Assembly: GCA_002367635.1 (NCBI GenBank)
Contig: DFDI01000023.1
Coordinates: forward strand, 264 to 44,745
DNA from: Betaproteobacteria bacterium UBA3031
Lineage (GTDB): Bacteria > Pseudomonadota > Gammaproteobacteria > Burkholderiales > Eutrophovitaceae
Reading direction: 5' to 3'
Length of the DNA: 44,482 bases
Shown here: positions 8,821 to 16,470 of the stretch, piece after piece
How the letters are laid out: each line of letters opens with the position of its first letter
Numbering within the stretch: position 1 is the stretch's first letter
Notes under the pieces: generated by a model
What the model saw: only the letters and a program-made list of their open reading frames with translations
The model's database searches: none
Told to the model about the DNA's origin: nothing
Program-made: the position numbers and the translations under genes

Positions 8821-9133
8821 ACATTCCCCCTTGTATTAGTAATTTGAAGTTGATGTCTAATGCTTGTGAAATACGACAAACATTATTTACTCAACTTTGC
8901 TTAAATTAATTATTTTTATAATTGAGACTACTAGACTTAAAATCTGTACTACCTGTTTATATTGGCTAGCAAGATAATTAGTGTTGTCTTGAGGAATATA
9001 TTTACCTTATTTGAGTGACACGTCAAGCTACCCTATTGATTTCTTCCGATATGATTGGGGTTCGGTATTCATGATCTGGAGTATTATCGATTCAATTCTT
9101 GAGGTTTTAGCTTAAAGAGGGAGGTCGGACGCC
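8821..9133. other. Divergent regulatory gap, importer operon versus hydratase gene
   Basis: These 313 bases separate two divergent transcription units and must hold both promoters. The centre is AT-rich (8895-8925). The motif CTTGAGG occurs twice on the plus strand (8989-8995 and 9098-9104), and TTGAG twice more (in aattgagac and atttgagtg), which could be parts of regulator sites. A TATTAT hexamer is at 9082-9087 but has no convincing -35 partner. I cannot assign either promoter firmly and see no coding potential. Confidence 0.4.
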
Positions 9134-9928
9134 TTGAAACATTTTGAAAGATTATCTCAGGCGGCTCTTATTTTGGTGTCGCAACGTAAAGGCTTGATAC
9201 CGATACAGCCACTTCCGCACAAGTTACGGCCAACTAATGAGGCGGAGGGCTACGTGTTGCAGGGATTCGTGAATCAGCTGCTTCAGCGGGATTTGGGGCC
9301 GATCGTTGGGCACAAAGTTGGGTGTACGACTCCCGTGATGCAGGAATTCCTCGGTATCCTTACCCCTTGCGCTGGAGAAGTTTTTTCCCGGACAGTGCTG
9401 ACCGGTCACGGGATGGTGCCCAGAAATGGATTTAGACGAATTGGGGTGGAGTGTGAAATTGTGGTTTCTATTTCCGAAACCCTTTCTCCTGATGATTATT
9501 CTGAGGAAAAATTTTCCCCAATGGATGTCATCGGATCCATGATGGTAGGGATGGAAATTGTTGATGACCGTTACGAACATTACGGGTCTTTAGGGGTGCC
9601 AACGTTGATCGCTGATAATTTTTTTAACAGTGGTTGCGTACTGGGGGACGCATTTACGTGTTGGGATACATTAAATTTCAATGATTGATCTGGTGTTACC
9701 CGAGTGAACGGTGTTGCTTTGGGAGAAGGACGCGGCGCTCTGATTATGGGATCCCCATTAAATGCGCTTCGTTGGTTCGTTAAATCCATGATGAGTCGTG
9801 GTTTGACAGTCGAGGAAGGGCAGTTTGTCATGCTTGGTAGCATCGTTGAGACCAAATGGCTCGAAGCGGGAGATTTTGCTGAGGTCGAGATTGATGCGCT
9901 GGGCTCGGTGAGTCTAGCGGTTGAATAA
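9134..9928 (+). pseudogene. 2-keto-4-pentenoate hydratase / fumarylacetoacetate hydrolase-family gene interrupted by in-frame TGA
   Basis: The 264-codon frame has the full length of a 2-keto-4-pentenoate hydratase (MhpD/DmpE-like) but carries one TGA at 9686-9688. Before it lie GHKVGCTT, the metal-ligand-type stretch GVECEIVV, and the conserved segments GMEIVDDRYE and IADNFFNSGCVLG. After it, in the same frame, come NGVALGEGRGALIMGSPLNAL and WLEAGDFAEVEIDALG, the usual end of the family. Only the one stop breaks the frame, so this is either a recent nonsense mutation (for example TGG to TGA), a sequencing error, or readthrough. The start is TTG at 9134 behind GGGAGG. The enzyme would hydrate 2-oxopent-4-enoate to 4-hydroxy-2-oxovalerate, the substrate of the aldolase at 36.5 kb. 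Confidence 0.72.
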
Positions 9929-10055
9929 CGGCTATCATCAAACCCGATGTAATATATTATTGACTTCTAGCTCTAGGTTGGATTGTTATTATCGTGCGTT
10001 TTGCGTCGTCACTTAGTGTTCGAGAAGAAGGCATTGCTTTAATTTGGGAGGTTAT

Positions 10056-10919
10056 GTGTTAAGCGACGAACAAATCAGCCAGTATCATTCAGACGGTTAT
10101 GTCATCGCCCGCTCGGTGATCGATGATGGCTTGCTTGAACGTCTGCGTGGTGTGGTGGCTGAGATGCTTAACGAAGCCCAACAGCTGGTTGACCATAACG
10201 ATAAGTTTGATTTGGAGCCCTCTCATACCAAAAATGCGCCTAATGTCAGAAGGATTAAAACGCCTCATAAGTGGCATTCGATATTCTGGGATTTAATTCA
10301 ATCTCCTGGCATGATTAGTTGTTTGACTCGTCTTCTCGGGGCAGATGTTAGATTGCATGGTTCAAAGCTGAACCTCAAATCAGCAGGCGATGGTTCCGCT
10401 GTTGAGTGGCATCAAGATTGGGCTTTTTACCCACATTCCAATGATCATGTGCTTGCCGTTGGTCTGATGTTAGACGATATGACGCTGGAGAATGGGCCTT
10501 TGCTTTTAGTTCCTGGAAGTCATCGAATTGAAAAAGTGTGGGATCACCATCAAGATGGGCACTTTTGTGGGGCGATATCACCCAGTGTAAATACTGATAT
10601 TGATTTTGAAAACGCGATTCCTTGTTTGGGTAAAGCTGGTGATTGTTCTTTTCATCATGTTCGCTTGGTGCATGGGTCTGCCCAGAATCGATCACAAGAT
10701 ATGCGTCGACTTATGTTGTATGAGTGTGCCGCCGCAGATGCTTGGCCGTATCTTAAGTTTTCCGATTTAACGGAATTTAACAGTCGAATGATCGTAGGGA
10801 ATCCAACCGTTGAGCCTCGAGCTGAAAATGTGCCCATTCGTATGCCGTTTCCACCCGCGAAAAAAAAGGGGTCTATCTATGAGAACCAGACGATTCTAGT
10901 CGATCGTTTTTTTAAATGA
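10056..10919 (+). CDS. Phytanoyl-CoA dioxygenase family (PhyH) Fe(II)/2-oxoglutarate oxygenase
   Basis: A predicted non-haem iron hydroxylase in the cytoplasm that uses O2 and 2-oxoglutarate. The iron-binding triad is visible: WHQDW gives His119 and Asp121, and LVHGS gives His206; the 2-oxoglutarate-binding Arg is in DMRRLM (217/218). The N terminus, LSDEQISQYHSDGYVI, is the normal family start. I place the start at GTG 10056 because GGGAGG ends 4 bases upstream; a TTG at 10044 in frame would put the ribosome site inside the gene. The TGA is 10 bases before the next PhyH gene, so the two are probably co-transcribed. The substrate is unknown; bacterial members hydroxylate many small molecules. 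Confidence 0.85.
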   Translation: MLSDEQISQYHSDGYVIARSVIDDGLLERLRGVVAEMLNEAQQLVDHNDKFDLEPSHTKNAPNVRRIKTPHKWHSIFWDLIQSPGMISCLTRLLGADVRLHGSKLNLKSAGDGSAVEWHQDWAFYPHSNDHVLAVGLMLDDMTLENGPLLLVPGSHRIEKVWDHHQDGHFCGAISPSVNTDIDFENAIPCLGKAGDCSFHHVRLVHGSAQNRSQDMRRLMLYECAAADAWPYLKFSDLTEFNSRMIVGNPTVEPRAENVPIRMPFPPAKKKGSIYENQTILVDRFFK

Positions 10920-10929
10920 GGCAGTCAAA

Positions 10930-11784
10930 TTGAGCACTTATCTAGACACTAATTTTATGAGTCAAGCGCAGTTAAGTTGTTATCAGAAGGACGGGTTTTT
11001 GTCCCCGATGAAAGTTTTTTCTGAGAAGAAAGCGGGATTATTGCGTTTACAGCTTGAAGAGTATGAATTAGTCCATGGCTCCGTCATGAAGACCCCTTAC
11101 CGAAATAAACCGCATCTTATCTTTCCATGGGTAGCTGAGGTCATTAGGGACTCTAAAATTTTAGATATTGTTGAGAGCGTACTTGGGCCAAATTTACTTG
11201 TATGGGGCACTAATTTTTTTATCAAAGAGCCTAACGACGGCACGTTTATTTCTTGGCATCAGGATTCGACATATTGGGGCTTGTCTCGTCCTGACGTCCT
11301 AACCATTTGGATTGCTTTAAGTCCGAGTCGACGCACCAACGGTGCTATGAAAATGATTTCAGGGAGTCATAAGTTGGAGCAGTTACCACATACCGACACC
11401 TTTGAAGCGGGAAATTTATTGACCCGTGGACAAAAAATTGACCATCAGGTCGCAGATGAAGATGTGGCTTGGATTGAGTTAGAGCCAGGGGAAGCCTCGC
11501 TCCATCACGTGCGTATTATTCACGGATCTGAGCCCAACACTGGTCCAGATCGGCGAATTGGCTTAGCTATCCGTTTCATTCCGACGGACTTGACTCAAGT
11601 GAACGGTATTAAAGACTATGCAACGCTTGTTCGCGGACATGATGAATACAACCATTTTGAACATGAGCCGTGTCCTAAAGTGTCTTTAGGAAAATCGGAG
11701 ATCGAAACGCACGCACGGATTGCGGACGAATCGTTTAAGTTGTTTTATCAAGGTACAGATCGAGAGCCTAAGTTTGGTGAGTAA
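10930..11784 (+). CDS. Second phytanoyl-CoA dioxygenase family (PhyH) oxygenase
   Basis: A 284-residue Fe(II)/2-oxoglutarate oxygenase directly following the first one. WHQDSTYW supplies His110 and Asp112, HHVRIIHGS supplies His198, and DRRIGLAIR supplies the 2-oxoglutarate-binding Arg. The early segment SCYQKDGFLSP is the family start. It starts with TTG. Outside the motifs it differs strongly from its neighbour, so the pair are not a recent duplication and probably act on different substrates or successive steps. No thiolase or CoA ligase is adjacent, so true phytanoyl-CoA hydroxylation is not implied. Confidence 0.85.
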   Translation: MSTYLDTNFMSQAQLSCYQKDGFLSPMKVFSEKKAGLLRLQLEEYELVHGSVMKTPYRNKPHLIFPWVAEVIRDSKILDIVESVLGPNLLVWGTNFFIKEPNDGTFISWHQDSTYWGLSRPDVLTIWIALSPSRRTNGAMKMISGSHKLEQLPHTDTFEAGNLLTRGQKIDHQVADEDVAWIELEPGEASLHHVRIIHGSEPNTGPDRRIGLAIRFIPTDLTQVNGIKDYATLVRGHDEYNHFEHEPCPKVSLGKSEIETHARIADESFKLFYQGTDREPKFGE

Positions 11785-11868
11785 CTATTTATAAGGCGCT
11801 ATTGAAACTTTTACAGTGATTGTGGTCCTATTAATTTGTTGTATATGTTTAGAAGAGAGAAGGGTGTG

Positions 11869-12261
11869 ATGATGCGATGTTTGCTCTGGGTCTTTGGGAT
11901 GCTTCTTTGCTCAACCCCTTATGCTCTTGAATATTCGGTAGATACAATTGCTGAGGTGCGAGAAGGGGAGGTTGCCAAATTTTATCCTCGGAGCGTGAGG
12001 GATAAGTTCGGTGAGCGGTACTTTGAGGTAATGATTCGGACGGCAGACACCGAATCGGTAGCTCCTCAAGCGCTTTTTTCGAGAAGAATAACCTACCGGG
12101 CCAGATGTGACGTTAAGGAGTTAGCCCCATACGTCATCGACCTTCGAAATTTTGAGGGCAAATCATTAAAAATGATTATGATCCCTCCTGGGGCAGAAGA
12201 TTTTCATAAGCCACTTCTTGGTAGTCGAGAAGATGATTGGCTCTGGCAGGCCTGCGGTTAA
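11869..12261 (+). CDS. Small exported protein, possibly surface-adhesin-E-like
   Basis: About 130 residues with a clear signal peptide (hydrophobic CLLWVFGMLLCSTPYA, cleavage before LEYS). The mature part is short and beta-rich, with one Cys in YRARCDV and one near the C terminus in WLWQACG, which could form a disulfide. The pattern of paired Cys and a terminal W..WxxxCG recalls small 'surface-adhesin protein E' type proteins, but I do not assign it firmly. I start at ATG 11869, preceded by GAGAGAAGGG; an upstream TTG (11836) has no ribosome site. It converges with the hydrolase gene, 13 bases away. Confidence 0.6.
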   Translation: MMRCLLWVFGMLLCSTPYALEYSVDTIAEVREGEVAKFYPRSVRDKFGERYFEVMIRTADTESVAPQALFSRRITYRARCDVKELAPYVIDLRNFEGKSLKMIMIPPGAEDFHKPLLGSREDDWLWQACG

Positions 12262-12274
12262 CAAGCCCGAGCCG

Positions 12275-13507
12275 TTATTTTTCTTCGCTGTGATCCCATT
12301 TGGCCATCAGTTGATTCGACGGTAATTGCTCGTCCAGCAGTTTTTTTGCGGTTTCAATACCAGCCACTGGCAGTCCAGTAGGGTCCAGTAAGCCGATCTG
12401 TACTAGTACCGAAGCTTGATCCCAATAGATATGTTCATTATGGAGTTTGTCTCCTCGAAATTTGACGATCGCGACGAGTGGAATCTCAACGCGTTTCCCC
12501 GTTGGTTTTATTCCAGGCAACATCCAGTCAATTTCGATATCGTGTGTGAAGCAAAAAAGCATTTCATCGACGAGTATCCCTTCACCAATCGTTCGCGATA
12601 TGGGTATGAGGGATGTGTCTTGTGGCGTTTGTGGAATAAAGTGGTGTTTATAGAATCGTTTTAAATGTTCATAGCCAACGCCCCCTGTCATAGTGGGGAT
12701 ATGGTTGACGTAAGGTTCACTGACCATAGTCTCCATGGTGGCATCTGCGTCCCTTGTCGCAAATTCATATTCACAATGTTTGTCCCATAATTGAGAGAAA
12801 TCGTAGTGCGGCCCCATCGTTTTGCGAAACAAGGCAATGGATCGTTGATGAGCTAGCTGGGCTGTAGATTTATGAAAGTGTACAGACTCGTTCCTGGAGA
12901 ACCCATGATCAACGCCCGGGTAAATAAATATTTTGGTCTCGACATGATCCTTTAAGGCAGCCTGTATGTTATTCACTGAAGCCATCGGCGCAAATTGATC
13001 ATTCTCGGCAAAGTGTAAGGCCATAGGAACATTGATGTTGCTTGCCTCATTCAGATATTCATCAATGGTCACTCCATAGTAAGCGACCGCGCAATCAACC
13101 CCCGAGCGAGCGGCCGCCAAGTAAGCAAGTCTGCCGCCTAAACAAAATCCGAGCGCCCCAACTTTGCCGACAACCTCGGGTCTGGATCTCAGTGTTTTTA
13201 CAGACGCACTGATGTCGTTCATGCCCTGATCCGTATCAAATTGTCCGAAGAGTTGGAATGCTCTTTCGAAGTCTTTCTCGGTATAGCCAAGCTGAATGCC
13301 TGGATTAATACGCCAGAAAAGATCTGGTGCGAGGACCACATACCCTTCCTCCGCGTAATAGTCGGCTACGGATTGGATGTAGGGATTAACCCCAAAAATT
13401 TCTTGGCAGAGGACAATGCCTGGTCCTTTGCCTCCTCTGGGAGTGGAGAGGTACCCACTAAATGATACGCCGTCATTTGCTTCGATATCAATCCATTGTC
13501 CCGACAT
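12275..13507 (-). CDS. Dienelactone hydrolase fused to a C-terminal NTF2/SnoaL-like domain
   Basis: A 410-residue two-domain protein. Residues 1 to about 230 are an alpha/beta hydrolase of the dienelactone hydrolase family: CQEIFGVN with the conserved Glu36, nucleophile Cys122 in GFCLGG, Asp170 in AEND and His201 in DHGF. The family hydrolyses carboxymethylenebutenolide and similar lactones or esters. Residues about 240 to 395 form an NTF2/SnoaL-like alpha+beta barrel (MLPGIKPTGKRVEIP, NEHIYWDQASVLVQIGLL). There is no signal peptide. I place the start at ATG 13507, preceded by GGAGG, not at the more distal ATG 48 bases upstream. It stands alone on this strand, divergent from the family-5 binding protein. 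Confidence 0.85.
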   Translation of the reverse strand: MSGQWIDIEANDGVSFSGYLSTPRGGKGPGIVLCQEIFGVNPYIQSVADYYAEEGYVVLAPDLFWRINPGIQLGYTEKDFERAFQLFGQFDTDQGMNDISASVKTLRSRPEVVGKVGALGFCLGGRLAYLAAARSGVDCAVAYYGVTIDEYLNEASNINVPMALHFAENDQFAPMASVNNIQAALKDHVETKIFIYPGVDHGFSRNESVHFHKSTAQLAHQRSIALFRKTMGPHYDFSQLWDKHCEYEFATRDADATMETMVSEPYVNHIPTMTGGVGYEHLKRFYKHHFIPQTPQDTSLIPISRTIGEGILVDEMLFCFTHDIEIDWMLPGIKPTGKRVEIPLVAIVKFRGDKLHNEHIYWDQASVLVQIGLLDPTGLPVAGIETAKKLLDEQLPSNQLMAKWDHSEEK

Positions 13508-13593
13508 GATCTCGTTCCTCCGTATTCGTCCGACACTTTTTAGCTTCGGCGTCATTAAAACGATAGTTTATCTTTTTTACGACAGTCATATCC

Positions 13594-13622
13594 TTGACAA
13601 ATACGCAGTCGATCCCTAAATT
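13594..13622 (+). promoter_or_regulatory. Sigma70-like promoter for the family-5 binding-protein gene
   Basis: A perfect TTGACA (13594-13599), a 17-base spacer and TAAATT (13617-13622) lie about 70 bases before the ATG at 13691, in the divergent gap. Confidence 0.6.
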
Positions 13623-13690
13623 GAATTGAATATTTCGAATGTTAAGTGGTTTGTCTCTAGTGTAGTGACAACGCATAGAGAGGATGTTTC

Positions 13691-15232
13691 ATGAAAGGTT
13701 TCTCGAGGCGCCGATTTCTTCAAGCCTCTGGGTCGTTGGTCGCAATTCCTGCAGCGACATCTTTTTTATTTAGCGGGTGTTCTTTACAAGGCGGGACGCT
13801 AAAAATCGCTCACAATGTGCGATTAACTTCTTGGGATCCAACCACCGGATTGTCATCATTGGATGCAACAGCCCAGTCGTTTTACAAGGCGGTGTTCGAT
13901 TCTTTGATTACGCAACACCCGGATCTTAGTTTGAGTCCTGGAATTGTGACCGATTGGGGTTGGAGTAATGACGGATCAAAGATTCATTTATCGTTAAGAG
14001 AGGATGCGTTTTGGCATGACGGTTCACAAGTAACGCCAGATGATGTGGTTTGGTCCTTAGAAAGAGCGGGCAGTTTGACGAGTGACAACCCCATGCGGTT
14101 TATTTGGAGCAAGATAACCAATTTCAGCATTTCTGGGAACACTGTTATCGCTGATGTTAAGGAGTATGAGCCTGCGATATTTAAATTGATGGCATATCTC
14201 ACAAGCTATGTTTTGCCAAAAAAAGCTTACACCGCGCTTGGGGCTGAAGCTTGGGAGAAAAACCCGATCGGCAGTGGCCCTTACATGTTGGAAAAGTTTG
14301 AAAAAAATAGATTCATCCGTCTAAAATCCTTTCCTCAGTACTGGGGGCCAAAGCCTGATTTTGAAACGGTTGTGATTAAGATGTTGCCCGACGCGATGGA
14401 TCGGGTGGCTGAACTAGACAGTGGTGATTGCGATCTCGCTGTGAACGTTCCATATGAAGCGTTTAATCGCCTAAGCAGCAGTTCAAAATGGGAGGGGCAG
14501 GCGTACCCTATTGCTGATGTTGGGATGATCTTCATCACTAATAAAGAGGCGACGATGAAGGATAAAAATATTCGTCTTGCTATGCATCATGCAATCGATA
14601 AGCAAAGACTTATTGATGAACTCTTACTTGGTTTTGGGAGGCCGATTGATTCGATGCAAGTTCCTGGATATGACGCATATGATCCATCCATCGAAATTGA
14701 TTTCGATCCAGCTCGGGCAAGAAGTTATTTGTCCAAGGCTGGCTACTCAAAAACAAACCCCGTTAAGCTGAGCATTCAAACCACGCGTGGATATAGGCCC
14801 AAAGATTATGAAATGATCGAAATGATCGTTGATATGTGGCGAGAAGTTGGCGTTGAGGCGAATATTGAGGTCTACAGCAGGACAGAGCATTTAAAGTTGC
14901 GCGCGCAACATAAATTAGCTCCTGCTGCTTTTTTTAACTGGAGCAACTCAATTGGTGATCCGTTTTCATCTGCGGGCATGGCTATGTTGAGCACATCTCC
15001 TGACTCTACGTTTAAAAGTTTAGAACTTGATAGGTTAATCGTTCCATTATTGGACGAATCGGATGAGCGTAAGCGTATCCTCGGGTATAAAGAGGTCGAC
15101 CAGTACATTGCTGATGAATGTCTTGTGATTCCTCTAGTGCAGTATGTTCAAACTGTTGTGCATACCAAAAATATTCAGTTCACACCTAATAACGGTGGTT
15201 TGATCTTGCCTCAGAATGTTCGAGCGTTATAG
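13691..15232 (+). CDS. ABC transporter substrate-binding lipoprotein, family 5 (peptide/opine/nickel type)
   Basis: A 513-residue periplasmic binding protein. The N terminus combines a twin-arginine signal (SRRRFLQASG) with a lipobox (FLFSGC), so it is probably exported folded and then lipidated. Family-5 landmarks follow: LKIAHNVRLTSWDPTTG, LREDAFWHDGSQVTPDDVVWSLER, IGSGPYMLEKF, DKNIRLAMHHAIDKQRLIDELL. The length is normal. There are no cognate permease or ATPase genes beside it, so it either works with a transporter elsewhere or has another role. It has its own promoter (13594-13622) and no close downstream partner (123-base gap). Confidence 0.88.
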   Translation: MKGFSRRRFLQASGSLVAIPAATSFLFSGCSLQGGTLKIAHNVRLTSWDPTTGLSSLDATAQSFYKAVFDSLITQHPDLSLSPGIVTDWGWSNDGSKIHLSLREDAFWHDGSQVTPDDVVWSLERAGSLTSDNPMRFIWSKITNFSISGNTVIADVKEYEPAIFKLMAYLTSYVLPKKAYTALGAEAWEKNPIGSGPYMLEKFEKNRFIRLKSFPQYWGPKPDFETVVIKMLPDAMDRVAELDSGDCDLAVNVPYEAFNRLSSSSKWEGQAYPIADVGMIFITNKEATMKDKNIRLAMHHAIDKQRLIDELLLGFGRPIDSMQVPGYDAYDPSIEIDFDPARARSYLSKAGYSKTNPVKLSIQTTRGYRPKDYEMIEMIVDMWREVGVEANIEVYSRTEHLKLRAQHKLAPAAFFNWSNSIGDPFSSAGMAMLSTSPDSTFKSLELDRLIVPLLDESDERKRILGYKEVDQYIADECLVIPLVQYVQTVVHTKNIQFTPNNGGLILPQNVRAL

Positions 15233-15355
15233 TCTTTTGGGTATGTTGTTGATTATCTAAAACATTCCTTCTTGGTAGGGCTCGGTTAGAAGCGTAAACC
15301 CATAAAAGTGAATACAATATGTCTCTGACTTACCCTTTGTGATGGGAGCGAAAAA

Positions 15356-16093
15356 ATGAAATTGGACGGCGTCGTTGCGTTGGTGACAGGATCCAATCGA
15401 GGTATTGGGATGGCTTTTGTCGAAAGATTAATTGCTAGAGGGGCGAAGAAGATTTATGTTGCGGCCCGAGATGCGTCTACATTAAGTTCTTTGGTAAGCG
15501 CAAACCCTGGGGTAATTCTGCCGTTAACCCTCGATATAACGGACCAGGACCAAGTCACCAGTGCCGCTCGGCAAGCGGAGGATGTCACGCTTTTAATCAA
15601 CAATGCAGGTGCGAACAGTAATACCGCACTGATCGCTATTGACGGTCTGGATAATGCAAGGAGAGAAATGGAAACGAATTACTTCGGTACTCTGTCAATG
15701 TGCCGAGCATTTGCCCCTGTATTAAAAAATAATGGGGGTGGAACCATTGTCAATGTTTTATCGATCCTGTCTTTGGTTAATCTTCCAGCGAGTGGTTCGT
15801 ATAGTGTCTCCAAGGCCGCAGCGTATTCTATGAATCAGGGTATTAGAGCCGAATTATCATCGCAAAAAACTAAAGTTATCGGTGTGATGCCCGGAGCTGT
15901 GGACACAGATATGGCTAAAGCTTTCGAGGGGCCAAAGGAGAAGCCCCTTGACGTCGCGGATGCGGCATTACAGGCGGTTGAAGATGCGCTAGAAGACGTT
16001 TATCCTGGCGAGATGGCCCGGGCGGTGAGTCAAGGCCTCGCTGAGAATGCAAAAGTGGTTGAGAGAGAGTTTTCTGCTTATATACCTGGATAA
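15356..16093 (+). CDS. Short-chain dehydrogenase/reductase (SDR)
   Basis: A 245-residue classical SDR. The cofactor motif TGSNRGIG is at residues 11-18, followed by NNAGA (82-86) and the catalytic Tyr149-Lys153 pair (YSVSK) with a nearby Ser136 or Ser139. Basic residues in VAARD after the second strand suggest NADP(H). The substrate is unknown. GGGAGC precedes the ATG. It lies between the orphan binding protein and a small membrane protein, with no tight coupling. Confidence 0.88.
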   Translation: MKLDGVVALVTGSNRGIGMAFVERLIARGAKKIYVAARDASTLSSLVSANPGVILPLTLDITDQDQVTSAARQAEDVTLLINNAGANSNTALIAIDGLDNARREMETNYFGTLSMCRAFAPVLKNNGGGTIVNVLSILSLVNLPASGSYSVSKAAAYSMNQGIRAELSSQKTKVIGVMPGAVDTDMAKAFEGPKEKPLDVADAALQAVEDALEDVYPGEMARAVSQGLAENAKVVEREFSAYIPG

Positions 16094-16152
16094 TTTTGTG
16101 GTCAATACAGGCTAATTTTAAAACTTGACTTAATAGTTGGTGGGGGAGGAGT

Positions 16153-16404
16153 ATGAAAGTAACAAGTTATTTATTTGCGCTATATATTTTAGGTCTGCCT
16201 TTAGTGTCGTATGCGCATGAAGGACATGAGCAAAGTGGGTTTGCGGGATTGATACATTATTTGTCAGATCCCATGCATGTTTTTTTAATGGCGGGCGTCA
16301 TGTTTGCTTTTTCGATGGTGGTTTTTTTGCTCTTCGAGCCCTTAAGGCGCTCGCTTTTTTCAGTATTGGCGAGGGGGAACAAAATGCCTTTAAAGTGGTC
16401 ATAA
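16153..16404 (+). CDS. Small membrane protein with N-terminal His-rich segment
   Basis: 83 residues: a signal peptide ending at SYA, the stretch HEGHEQSG immediately after it, one strong membrane segment (about residues 40-60, FLMAGVMFAFSMVVFLLF) and a basic tail. The HEGHE start followed by a membrane segment resembles the first part of HupE/UreJ-type metal permeases but is far too short to be one. GGGGGAGG gives a strong ribosome site. It precedes the beta-propeller gene by 66 bases and may be co-transcribed. The His residues could bind a metal, but no function can be assigned. Confidence 0.6.
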   Translation: MKVTSYLFALYILGLPLVSYAHEGHEQSGFAGLIHYLSDPMHVFLMAGVMFAFSMVVFLLFEPLRRSLFSVLARGNKMPLKWS

Positions 16405-16470
16405 AAACAGAAAAAAAGATTTATAAATTTTTTGTTGATCCTCATTACCAATAATTAAGGAGCGATTACA

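Noticed and set aside
9686..9688. Selenocysteine readthrough at the TGA of the hydratase
   Set aside because: The following bases contain a direct repeat (GGTGTT) and no convincing bacterial SECIS hairpin, and the family has no conserved Cys at this place.
16153..16404. HupE/UreJ nickel permease
   Set aside because: Only the HEGHE start and one membrane segment are present in 83 residues; the family has six or more segments.
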